A stretch of DNA of 8,777 nucleotides from Treponema sp. UBA3870 (GTDB lineage: Bacteria; Spirochaetota; Spirochaetia; Treponematales; Treponemataceae), in assembly GCA_002392275.1 (NCBI GenBank), contig DGGQ01000039.1, forward strand, positions 1 through 8,777, in the 5' to 3' direction. Below are positions 1 through 6,669 of this stretch, piece by piece. The notes beneath the pieces are model-generated. The model worked only from the letters and a program-made list of their open reading frames with translations, was not told where the DNA came from and made no database searches. A program made the translations under genes and the position numbers. Every line of letters starts with the position of its first letter. Position 1 is the first letter of the stretch.

Positions 1-236
1 CGCCATCAACCGTTCTGGAGCAGCTCAAGGAGCGAGGATGCATGGAAAGAAAGGACCTCCCCTTCCACAAAAAGCTTATCGCCGGAGAACTTACGCAGAC
101 TCTTGGCGGTGGAATTGGACAGTCAAGGCTCTGCATGTATTTCCTCCGAAAGTGCCATATTGGAGAGGTTCAGGTAAGCATCTGGCCGGAAGACATGGTT
201 TCACAATGCAGAAACTCAGGCGTACTTCTATTGTAG
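1..236 (+). CDS. asnA: Aspartate--ammonia ligase (asparagine synthetase A), C-terminal end only
   Basis: The reading frame is open from the left edge (first full codon at position 3) to a TAG at 234-236, giving about 77 residues. The start of the gene lies outside the window. AsnA is a cytosolic, class II aminoacyl-tRNA-synthetase-like enzyme of about 330 residues that makes asparagine from aspartate, ammonia and ATP, releasing AMP and pyrophosphate. The visible part carries the family's C-terminal signature: a 'DLPFHKKLIAGEL' segment, then 'QTLGGGIGQSRLCM', then 'HIGEVQVSIWP', followed by a short tail ending in leucines. The glycine-rich GGGIGQSR stretch is the class II motif 3-like segment that contacts ATP. 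A gene with its own ribosome binding site starts 69 bases downstream on the same strand, and I see no terminator between them, so co-transcription is possible. The identification is firm; completeness cannot be judged. Confidence 0.93.
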   Translation, partial: PSTVLEQLKERGCMERKDLPFHKKLIAGELTQTLGGGIGQSRLCMYFLRKCHIGEVQVSIWPEDMVSQCRNSGVLLL

Positions 237-295
237 AAAAATTGATTCAATGCTGATTCAAAACCGAGCAAAACTGGTGGACCGAAAATTTTTGC

Positions 296-302
296 GGGAG
301 GA
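296..302 (+). promoter_or_regulatory. Ribosome binding site of the 306 gene
   Basis: GGGAGGA lies three bases before the ATG at 306. It is a strong match to the anti-Shine-Dalgarno sequence and supports this start, although the spacing is short. The acetyltransferase gene on the other strand has the same short three-base spacing. Confidence 0.7.
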
Positions 303-305
303 TTT

Positions 306-1295
306 ATGGAAAACGAATCTCAAATCAATATGGACACGGCTTCCATAATCAGGGACCTGCGGACATTTTCGGACCGGGGGATAACCGAGCTTTCCGTGCA
401 TGACGAAAAAGTTTCCGGGGACAGGGCATCCCTTCTAAAACTCTGCGCCGCTATACAAAAAGACGCGCCAGATTTGTTCGTGAGCCTAAAGGTCAGGGCA
501 GATGTTCTGGACAGGCAGCTTGTGGTGGAGCTTGGGAAAATCTACTGCTCGCTGGAGATTCCATTATGCGGAAGCGAAAAAGGCGGCTCCCTTCTTCTTG
601 ACAAAAAGCTATACTCGTCAAGGGCGGAATCATTGAACCGGGCCGATTTGGTCTTTGGATTCGACATGGACTTTGGCACAAAGACGGGAGACACTTTCAA
701 GCTGTTCAGGGACCGCATTGACTTTGCCGCGACCCTCTATCCAAACCACATAGACTTTCCGCAGCTTGAGGACGGTTCTCCACAGCCCAGACCAACGGGA
801 CTCTATTCGTCAAGGGACCTTGATTTTTCGCAGTCCATCGCCTTTGCGTGCAAAACTTTCTATTCGGCCGGACGGGCGGTCCCATGGTTCAACACGGTGA
901 CAAGGGCACTGAAAATCTCTCCGTCGGCTTTTTTTGCGGATTTCGCCGAGTGGCAGATTTGCAACAACTGCTCAAGGTCAACAGGATTTTCTCCGGACGA
1001 CACAAAACATGAGGACATAGAAAAAATGCAGCTCCTGTTCATCAAGGAAAAGCTGGAAGAAAAACATTCCCTCATGCTCTTTGACGCAATCAGCGACATG
1101 GTTAGACTGAACGGCGCATTCAGCAGGGTCGCGGCAGAGGGAGAGGAAAGCATAGTCGAGACGGCATACAGTCCTGACGACATACTCTCACCGTTCGCAA
1201 TGGATTTGGCAAAATTCTGTGACGGTGTGACTCTGGAGCCATGCAGGGTAAAAATCTTTGAGGGCGAGGATTCCCCGGACTATAAAATCCTTTAA
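306..1295 (+). CDS. Radical-SAM-like barrel protein lacking the CX3CX2C cluster motif; function unknown
   Basis: A 329-residue protein, probably cytosolic, with no signal peptide or membrane segment. The order of segments resembles a radical SAM barrel from its second strand onward. Residues 26-52 ('ITELSVHDEKVSGDR' and a helix) look like the 'DD.f..d' strand-helix unit. Residues 56-89 ('VRADVLDRQLVVEL' then 'LEIPLCG') look like the next unit. Residues 97-155 include 'KTGDTFKLFRDRIDFA' and 'YPNHIDFPQLE', like the GxPGET and following segment of B12-type radical SAM proteins. Residues 180-214 ('FYSAGRAVPWF') resemble the C-terminal extension of such proteins. No CX3CX2C motif occurs; the only close cysteine pair is CNNC at 219-222. 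The gap to asnA is only 69 bases, so no missing N-terminal strand can be hidden there. The start is set by a strong GGGAGGA. The radical SAM relationship is read by eye. The protein could be a non-catalytic relative or an unrelated spirochaetal family. Confidence 0.75.
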   Translation: MENESQINMDTASIIRDLRTFSDRGITELSVHDEKVSGDRASLLKLCAAIQKDAPDLFVSLKVRADVLDRQLVVELGKIYCSLEIPLCGSEKGGSLLLDKKLYSSRAESLNRADLVFGFDMDFGTKTGDTFKLFRDRIDFAATLYPNHIDFPQLEDGSPQPRPTGLYSSRDLDFSQSIAFACKTFYSAGRAVPWFNTVTRALKISPSAFFADFAEWQICNNCSRSTGFSPDDTKHEDIEKMQLLFIKEKLEEKHSLMLFDAISDMVRLNGAFSRVAAEGEESIVETAYSPDDILSPFAMDLAKFCDGVTLEPCRVKIFEGEDSPDYKIL

Positions 1296-1372
1296 ATCTA
1301 CATTAACGCTGTATTTAAATGGATAACAATAATTTCTCCATGAAAATGTAACACGAAACGACAAAAATTCAT

Positions 1373-1378
1373 TATACT
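1373..1378 (+). promoter_or_regulatory. Possible -10 element of the htrA promoter
   Basis: TATACT sits in the 147-base gap before htrA and would place the transcript start near 1385, giving a leader of about 57 bases. No convincing -35 is seen at 16-18 bases upstream, so either an activator is needed or the call is wrong. Confidence 0.35.
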
Positions 1379-1442
1379 TCTAAAAGATGGTGATTAACCA
1401 CAAGCACAGGAAAAAAACAACTTTGCCATTGGAGGTTCAAAG

Positions 1443-2930
1443 ATGAAAAAAATAGCAAAAACCATAACAGGGATTGCAGCCGTCGCGGCGGTCTCTTTCG
1501 GAGTTGCGGCCCTTTCATGCAGATTCAGCAAGGGATCCGCCAATGTGGCGTTCGCACAGTCAAACGCAAGTCCTGAGGGAACATCGGTCGCAATTCCTAC
1601 CGACTCCCTTTCAGTTGTGCAGGCCCTTCAGACCAATTTCCGTTCAATAAGCAGCAACGTTCTTCCCGCTGTTGTCGAGGTTGACGTGAAGACAAAAACA
1701 AAATCCCAGTCATACAATCCCTTCAAGGACCTTCCATTTTTCTTTGGGCTCCCTGATGATGACGAGCGTGAGTATGAGTCTTCCGCGCTTGGTTCCGGTG
1801 TGATTGTACGCAAGACAGGCAGCACGGTCTATGTCCTTACAAATAACCACGTCACCGAAAACTCAACGGAGATTACAATCAAGCTGAACGACGAGCGTGA
1901 GTTCAAGGGAACATTGGTCGGAAGCGACGAAAGGATTGACATTGCGCTGGTCTCGTTCAAGAGCGACGACAACGACATAACGGTTGCAAGCCTTGGCGAC
2001 AGCGATTCAGTCCAGCAGGGAGACATAGTTCTTGCCCTCGGAAGCCCCCTTGGATATTTTGCGTCCGTGACACAGGGAATTGTTTCAGCTACAGGGCGCG
2101 ACGGCGGCGGAATTGGCTCCATCTCCGATTTCATACAGACAGATGCCGCTATCAACCAGGGAAACTCCGGAGGACCGCTTGTCAACATCTACGGGGAGGT
2201 CATCGGAATCAACACATGGATTGCATCCTCTTCCGGCGGAAGCCAGGGACTTGGTTTCTCAATCCCGATCAACAACATAAAGACCGCAATCGACCAGTTT
2301 ATCAACGACGGAAAGGTTTCATACGGTTGGCTCGGCGTAAGTCTGCTTGACGTGGACCAGGACTACAGGGAGGAGCTTGGTGTCGGAAAATCGACCAACG
2401 GCGCGCTTGTAGCGGAAGTGTTCATCGGAAGCCCCGCAATGAAGGCCGGAATCCAGGCGGGAGACTACATCGTGTCCCTGAACGGAAAGTCCACAAAAGA
2501 TTCAAGCCAGCTTGTCCGTGAGGTTGGAAGCATACAGGCCGGAAAGGAGGCCACAATAACAGTCCGCCGCGGAAACAGCACGATAGACCTGAAGGTGAAG
2601 ATGGACGAGCGCAACAACGACATAGCATCCGACAACGGGAAGCTCTGGCCGGGATTCATCGCCACACCGCTGACCGACGACATCCGAAAGGAAATGAATA
2701 TTGAAAGCAAAATCAAGGGCGTTGTGGTATCCAGCCTACAGGCAAAGACCCCTGCCGCCGCGCTCAGACTCCAGAAGGGCGACATAATCACTGCGGTCAA
2801 CGACAAGAAGGTGACATCTGTGCAGGAGTTCTACGAGGCCCTCAACACCGAGGGTAAAACCGAAATCTGGTTCGACGTGTACTCCGACGGACACACAGTC
2901 AGCACGGGTCACTACAAACTTTCGGAATAA
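1443..2930 (+). CDS. HtrA/DegP-family periplasmic serine protease with two PDZ domains
   Basis: A complete 495-residue trypsin-fold protease (family S1C) that degrades or refolds misfolded envelope proteins. The N-terminus is a basic MKKIAK followed by a hydrophobic stretch (about residues 8-25). A plausible signal peptidase I site is AFA|QS after residue 38; a cysteine at 26 has only a poor lipobox. The catalytic triad is visible as His136 (TNNHV), Asp166 (RIDIALV) and Ser242 (GNSGGP). PDZ1 covers about 293-388 ('YGWLGV', 'AGIQAGDYIVSLNGK'). PDZ2 covers about 400-490 ('LQKGDIITAVNDKKV') and has a more divergent beginning. The length and the two-PDZ layout match DegP/DegQ/MucD. An acidic insert 'PDDDERE' at 104-110 lies before the protease core, in the place of the family's variable LA loop. 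GGAGG ends seven bases before the ATG. The gene is probably a single unit, ended by the terminator at 3088-3121. Which htrA paralogue it is cannot be told. Confidence 0.95.
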   Translation: MKKIAKTITGIAAVAAVSFGVAALSCRFSKGSANVAFAQSNASPEGTSVAIPTDSLSVVQALQTNFRSISSNVLPAVVEVDVKTKTKSQSYNPFKDLPFFFGLPDDDEREYESSALGSGVIVRKTGSTVYVLTNNHVTENSTEITIKLNDEREFKGTLVGSDERIDIALVSFKSDDNDITVASLGDSDSVQQGDIVLALGSPLGYFASVTQGIVSATGRDGGGIGSISDFIQTDAAINQGNSGGPLVNIYGEVIGINTWIASSSGGSQGLGFSIPINNIKTAIDQFINDGKVSYGWLGVSLLDVDQDYREELGVGKSTNGALVAEVFIGSPAMKAGIQAGDYIVSLNGKSTKDSSQLVREVGSIQAGKEATITVRRGNSTIDLKVKMDERNNDIASDNGKLWPGFIATPLTDDIRKEMNIESKIKGVVVSSLQAKTPAAALRLQKGDIITAVNDKKVTSVQEFYEALNTEGKTEIWFDVYSDGHTVSTGHYKLSE

Positions 2931-2939
2931 AAAAGCTAT

Positions 2940-2974
2940 AGGCAATTTTTCTGAAAGCATTTTGGAGATTGCCT
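2940..2974 (+). repeat. Hairpin just after htrA
   Basis: A perfect 7-base inverted repeat, AGGCAAT (2940-2946) and ATTGCCT (2968-2974), can be lengthened inward to about 11 pairs with G-U wobbles, leaving a loop of about 13 bases. No T-tract follows on the plus strand, so it is not a classical terminator. It could protect the 3' end of the htrA mRNA. Confidence 0.45.
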
Positions 2975-3039
2975 GTAACCTTTGGCACACAGAAAAGTTA
3001 TTTATGTGAAGCACAGAACAAGAAAATCTTTTGTTTGGT

Positions 3040-3056
3040 CCAGCAAGTTTTGTTGG
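3040..3056 (+). repeat. Small hairpin in the htrA 3' region
   Basis: CCAGCAA (3040-3046) pairs with TTGTTGG (3050-3056) over 7 bases including one G-U, around a 3-base loop. It lies between the hairpin at 2940-2974 and the terminator at 3088-3121. It may be part of a structured 3' untranslated region, or it may be chance. Confidence 0.3.
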
Positions 3057-3087
3057 CAGCTTTCATAGAAAACTCCTTTTTGGCAGG

Positions 3088-3121
3088 CCCCGTGGATTTT
3101 TTTCTGCGGGGTTTGTTTTTT
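3088..3121 (+). terminator. Intrinsic terminator downstream of htrA
   Basis: The arms CCCCGTGGA (3088-3096) and TCTGCGGGG (3103-3111) form a 9-pair stem with two wobbles around a six-T loop. The T-rich run TTTGTTTTTT (3112-3121) follows. This is the strongest terminator in the window. It lies about 160 bases past the htrA stop and only 50 bases before the next gene, so it separates htrA from the M16-like gene. Confidence 0.85.
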
Positions 3122-3171
3122 GCGGACAAAAGGCACTGTTTCAAGCAGAAAATTTATGGTAGGATGCAGAC

Positions 3172-6042
3172 ATGAAAAGATTCAGGCGCACATTTCTATC
3201 ACTGGCGATATCAGTTCTGGCAATATCAGCCGCCACATCCCAGACCAACTACGAACTGGAGATTGACACGGGCAAGGTCAGCGTAATGACCATGGCAAAC
3301 GGATTCACCGTGTTCGTCAGGGAGGATTCCACATCGGCGATGGTCCACACAGAATTTTTATGCCGGGCGGGATACTCTTCGCAGACCCCATCGACAGCGG
3401 GATTCTTTCCACTTTACGCGAGACTTTTTTCGACAACAAAAAACCCCGATGGAACAAGCCCCTTCTCGTCGGTCGCCCTAACATCATCATGCAACACCGA
3501 CAGCTCCACATACACGGCGGATGTCACAAGGGAGGCCCTGGACACGCTGATTAGGGAACTTGCACACTGCGCGCAGAATCCATCGTTCACGGACAAAAAA
3601 ATTTCCGAAGAGTACGCCGCAATGAAAAAGGAGTCAAAGGAATACGCTGGAGGAACAACCGGATTCATAAACGGAACAATAGACTCAAAAATCCATTCGG
3701 ACGCTCCATGGAAAACACAGTCAGGAATCTACCCCGCCCTTTTTTCATCCTACACAAGCCCAGAGGTCCGCACGATTTTGGACGACATTGCAAAAAGATG
3801 GTACACCCCCGACAACAGCGCGATTTTTATAAGCGGAAACATCTCGGCGGAAAAAGCGTACAACACGGCGGCAAAATATTTTGGAAAATGGACCGGAAGC
3901 TCAAAGATTGACAGAACTTCGGACGCATTCAAAAAGGAACAGACTTCACGGCAAAAAAAATTCGTACTGGCCGACAAAGAATTCTCAAAGGACCTGACAC
4001 AGGTTGTCGTGGAATTCGCGGAGCTTTCACCAACGGAGGCGGACATACTGAACACTTCGTTCAACTCGGTGATTTCGCCGTACAAATCGCTCATGCTGGA
4101 AAACCCGGAGGTCTCGGTGCGGTCAAGGGACTATATTGCCTCGGACTCAATCCACGATGGAAAATCCTCAAGGCTGATGCTACAGGCACTGATGGAGGAG
4201 CCATACTCATTTGTCAGCGATCCGGAAATCCAGAAGCCGAACAAAAGAATCACACCGGCAAACCAGGCGGACTCATTTGTTGAGACCGTCAAAAAATCTG
4301 CGGAACTTTCCACGAGCGGCTTTCTGATTGCGCAAAAATCCACGGCGGCTAACTACAGAAAAAAAATTGGAAACTCGGTCGGAGCCATGCAGCTGATTGC
4401 GGACTGGTGGGCGGCGGACACAACTCTGAAAGACGGAAACTACTACCAAAAATTTTTGACACTCCCATCGACTGTTGATTCTGTGGACCCGGTGGAGCTT
4501 GCGAAAAAAATCTCCGGCGGCGAGCCATTTGTTTTTGTGATGGTCAACACGGACGTCTACAAAAGCTACAAGGCATCCTTCGACAGAAGCGGATACGAGC
4601 TTGTAACCCGCGACAAGGGATGCTGGTACCACGACCAGCTTGCACTATCGCAGGCACTTGAAAATGAAAAGGCGGCAAAAAATCAAAAAGAAAAAATAGA
4701 ACTTGCTGGACAGGACAAGGAGACACTCTCCCCTGCCGCAAATTTTTATTACCAGAACAGCACACAGTTTTCCGATGCGATTCTTGACAACGGAATCCCA
4801 ATTCTGGTAAAGGAGGCCCCGAACACACAGACTGTCGCAATCTCTCTTTCCATCGCGGGAGGTGAAGCAGCGTCACCAAAGAACCAGAGACTTATGAGGA
4901 CGGTCCTTGTGAACGCATACGCAAAAAATCTACAGGACGGATTCACGTTCATGAAATCCAGCGGACAGATTGCGGGGGACACAAGCATAAAGGCAAGGAC
5001 AGAAACCACGGTCTCATACATCACGGTGGAGTGTGTCAAGACAGATTTCCAGAACGTTATGACCGCAATGCTCAACGCCCTTGTCTATGGAGAGATTTCA
5101 GCATCCAATGCCGACAGGCTTGTGAATGAACAGGCGGCCCAGTGGAATTCCAAGATGATAATCCTTGACTACCAGATGGAATACAACGCGCTCAAATACC
5201 TCTACCGGGGTACGGTATATGAAGATATCTATGATCAGGAAGCGAGCGTCCTTTCCGATGCAACGATTGACACAATCACAAAGGCGTACATGGATTTTCT
5301 TGATGCCTCGCTCTACTCTTTTGTGATTGTTGGAGACACCGACATTGTAAGCGCAAAAAAAATTGCGGAACAGAGTTTCGGAATTCTGAAGGAACAGACA
5401 CAGAGGACAAGGACCTACACAACAATTCCGCTTCCTGATTTCAAAAACACAGCGCGCAAAGTCAAGCTCCACCATCTCTACACGACGACACTGACAAAGG
5501 AGCAGGCGGGAACCGAAGTCCCGATACTGATTCCGACAAGCGAATTCTACGACCCGGTGCAATACTATTTCCTGTCCCCCGAAGACACGCACGAGAGAAA
5601 CATCCAGAGCTGTCTTCTTTCAGAACTGAGGGACAGGATTCAAAAATATCTTCCGAAGGACACGACATGCTCGGTAGTAGCCGCGAACAATTTTCTACGT
5701 CTCGCAAGTGTCAGGGTGAACGGAATCCTCCACACATCGGATTTTCTTTCCGCATACAAAAAGGCAAGGCGGGAGATTTTGCAGGAACTTGAGATTCCGG
5801 ACGAAAACTTTGTGCGCAGCATGAAGCAGATGTGGATTTACAAAACCATGCTCCAGACCCAGACCAACGTTGGAACCGTGGAACTGATACAGAGGGGCAT
5901 GGAACTGAATCTTCCGTACCAGTATCTTGAGGACTATCTTTCGATGGAGCTTTCCGTGCGCGAAGAATTTCTGGACGTGATGAAAAAATATTTCCCCGAA
6001 AGTCCAAACTTCATCGTGACATCGGCGGACTCAAAGAACTAG
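3172..6042 (+). CDS. Exported M16 (insulinase/pitrilysin)-family protein lacking the zinc-binding motif
   Basis: A 956-residue protein with an N-terminal signal peptide: basic MKRFRR, a hydrophobic core, and likely cleavage near ATS|Q at residue 23. It is therefore periplasmic or surface-associated. The layout is that of a long M16 peptidase with two repeated halves. The first half starts near residue 36 ('MANGFTVFVREDSTSAMVHTEF', shown here only as its leading motif) and continues to 'RWYTPDNSAIFISGNIS' (209-225) and 'KYFGKW'. The second half starts near 535 ('LDNGIPILVKEA') and has a matching 'SLYSFVIVGDTD' segment (713-724). Where active enzymes have HXXEH, residues 77-86 read GFFPLYARLF, so Pro80, Ala83 and Arg84 replace the two histidines and the glutamate. 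A glutamate at 154 matches the region of the third zinc ligand. The second half has no HXXEH either, which is normal for such repeats. I expect a peptidase-dead homologue acting as a binding or scaffold protein. The start is supported by AGGA seven bases upstream. The next gene converges from the other strand 17 bases beyond the stop. Confidence 0.85.
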   Translation: MKRFRRTFLSLAISVLAISAATSQTNYELEIDTGKVSVMTMANGFTVFVREDSTSAMVHTEFLCRAGYSSQTPSTAGFFPLYARLFSTTKNPDGTSPFSSVALTSSCNTDSSTYTADVTREALDTLIRELAHCAQNPSFTDKKISEEYAAMKKESKEYAGGTTGFINGTIDSKIHSDAPWKTQSGIYPALFSSYTSPEVRTILDDIAKRWYTPDNSAIFISGNISAEKAYNTAAKYFGKWTGSSKIDRTSDAFKKEQTSRQKKFVLADKEFSKDLTQVVVEFAELSPTEADILNTSFNSVISPYKSLMLENPEVSVRSRDYIASDSIHDGKSSRLMLQALMEEPYSFVSDPEIQKPNKRITPANQADSFVETVKKSAELSTSGFLIAQKSTAANYRKKIGNSVGAMQLIADWWAADTTLKDGNYYQKFLTLPSTVDSVDPVELAKKISGGEPFVFVMVNTDVYKSYKASFDRSGYELVTRDKGCWYHDQLALSQALENEKAAKNQKEKIELAGQDKETLSPAANFYYQNSTQFSDAILDNGIPILVKEAPNTQTVAISLSIAGGEAASPKNQRLMRTVLVNAYAKNLQDGFTFMKSSGQIAGDTSIKARTETTVSYITVECVKTDFQNVMTAMLNALVYGEISASNADRLVNEQAAQWNSKMIILDYQMEYNALKYLYRGTVYEDIYDQEASVLSDATIDTITKAYMDFLDASLYSFVIVGDTDIVSAKKIAEQSFGILKEQTQRTRTYTTIPLPDFKNTARKVKLHHLYTTTLTKEQAGTEVPILIPTSEFYDPVQYYFLSPEDTHERNIQSCLLSELRDRIQKYLPKDTTCSVVAANNFLRLASVRVNGILHTSDFLSAYKKARREILQELEIPDENFVRSMKQMWIYKTMLQTQTNVGTVELIQRGMELNLPYQYLEDYLSMELSVREEFLDVMKKYFPESPNFIVTSADSKN

Positions 6043-6059
6043 CTTCTTTTGATTTTCAC

Positions 6060-6506
6060 TCACTCGCCCTGCGGGATTTCTGCGTTAAGACTTTTGTTGC
6101 GGTAATTCAGATTTGTGCGCAGGCTGTACCCGCGGGACTCCCAGAACGCATTTCCGTCGTCGTTGTCCTTGAACACAAGTCCGAAAACTTTTTGTATTCC
6201 CTCGGCCTTCAGAGCTCTTTCCGCCATATCAACAAGCCGGGAGGCAATTCCCTTTCTCCTGAAATCTGGATTCACACACATGTGGTGGATTATTCCACGC
6301 CGTCCGTCATGCCCGGAGAGAATCACACCGCACATAGTCTCCCCGTCCACCGCGCAAAAACATGTTGCAGGATTCCGCGCAAGATAGCGACCGATTCCTT
6401 CCCTGCTGTCGTCCACAGGATTCAACGCACGCCGACTCATGCCGACGCTGTTCCAAAGCTCCATCAGCCTGTCGTAATCAGAAATTGTGACGCAACGAAA
6501 ATCCAT
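6060..6506 (-). CDS. GNAT-family N-acetyltransferase
   Basis: A 148-residue single-domain cytosolic enzyme that transfers an acetyl group from acetyl-CoA to an unidentified amine. The central strand 'GIIHHMCVNPDF' (71-82) leads into the acetyl-CoA pyrophosphate-binding motif RRKGIA (83-88), the R-x-x-G-x-A form of the GNAT signature. The helix 'LVDMAERALKAEGI' and the C-terminal 'NDDGNAFWESRGY' (115-127) complete the fold; the latter is the usual end-of-domain 'A..fYe..Gf' motif. The frame is open upstream to 6638, but that extension (rich in W, F and R) looks non-coding. The start at 6506 is chosen because a very strong GGGGGAGG sits three bases before it. The general look ('SGHDGRRGIIHHMCV') resembles the YpeA-like branch, but the substrate cannot be told. 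It converges on the M16-like gene. Confidence 0.88.
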   Translation of the reverse strand: MDFRCVTISDYDRLMELWNSVGMSRRALNPVDDSREGIGRYLARNPATCFCAVDGETMCGVILSGHDGRRGIIHHMCVNPDFRRKGIASRLVDMAERALKAEGIQKVFGLVFKDNDDGNAFWESRGYSLRTNLNYRNKSLNAEIPQGE

Positions 6507-6509
6507 AAG

Positions 6510-6517
6510 CCTCCCCC
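6510..6517 (-). promoter_or_regulatory. Ribosome binding site fixing the acetyltransferase start
   Basis: On the minus strand GGGGGAGG lies three bases before the ATG at 6506. It decides the start in favour of the short form over the ATG at 6638. Confidence 0.75.
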
Positions 6518-6560
6518 AAAAATTGATTGAACTAATCCAAAAATCCAACGCAATGATTCT

Positions 6561-6589
6561 ATAATAAAAACAAAGCGGACGCAACACAA
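6561..6589 (-). promoter_or_regulatory. Possible promoter of the acetyltransferase gene
   Basis: On the minus strand TTGTGT (6584-6589) and TATTAT (6561-6566) are 17 bases apart. A transcript would start near 6554, giving a leader of about 48 bases. The -35 matches the consensus at only three of six positions. Confidence 0.35.
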
Positions 6590-6669
6590 ATTCTGGGCGG
6601 AGAAATTGTAGGAACCAAATTAAAAATTTTGCAGTCATGCTCGTACTCTTCTTTTAGCGAGCATTTTTT
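6572..6669 (+). ncRNA. Candidate small RNA of about 98 bases between minus-strand genes
   Basis: A plus-strand TATAAT at 6560-6565 would start a transcript near 6572, and a plus-strand intrinsic terminator ends at 6669. No convincing open reading frame lies between them. No -35 is seen at the right distance, and the TATAAT overlaps the proposed acetyltransferase -10 on the other strand, so this is only a candidate. It matches no RNA family I know. Confidence 0.22.
6637..6669 (+). terminator. Orphan plus-strand intrinsic terminator
   Basis: ATGCTCG (6637-6643) and CGAGCAT (6658-6664) form a perfect 7-pair stem around a 14-base loop, and the stem runs directly into six T's (6664-6669). In the minus direction the hairpin is not followed directly by a T-tract, so it acts on plus-strand transcripts. 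The nearest plus-strand gene upstream is the M16-like gene, about 600 bases away. Confidence 0.6.

Noticed and set aside
38..256. Plus-strand open frame starting at 38
   Set aside because: It is in a different frame from the asnA C-terminus, which is clearly recognisable over the same bases.
1291..1320. TTTAAAT and ATTTAAA inverted repeat after the 306 gene, as a possible terminator
   Set aside because: The stem is pure A-T and self-palindromic, with a 15-base loop and no T-run. It is too weak to call.
1321..1330. GGATAACAAT upstream of htrA, identical to the core of the E. coli lac operator
   Set aside because: Only ten bases match, the second half-site is missing, and no sugar gene or LacI-type regulator is nearby. 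It is most likely chance in AT-rich DNA.
1518..1520. Cysteine 26 of HtrA as a lipoprotein attachment site
   Set aside because: The residues before it (Ala-Leu-Ser) do not fit the usual lipobox, and a good signal peptidase I site (AFA|QS) follows at residue 38. Spirochaetal lipoboxes are loose, so this is not certain.
5098..5592. Minus-strand open frame of 164 codons inside the M16-like gene
   Set aside because: It is a shadow of an intact 956-residue coding region, with no recognisable motif and no ribosome site.
6507..6638. N-terminal extension of the acetyltransferase to the ATG at 6638
   Set aside because: The added residues do not resemble a GNAT N-terminus, there is no ribosome site at 6638, and the internal start at 6506 has a very strong one.
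6635..6664. Minus-strand nine-codon frame (MLAKRRVRA) as a leader peptide of the acetyltransferase
   Set aside because: It is simply the reverse reading of the terminator hairpin, is over 125 bases from the gene, and has only a poor ribosome site.
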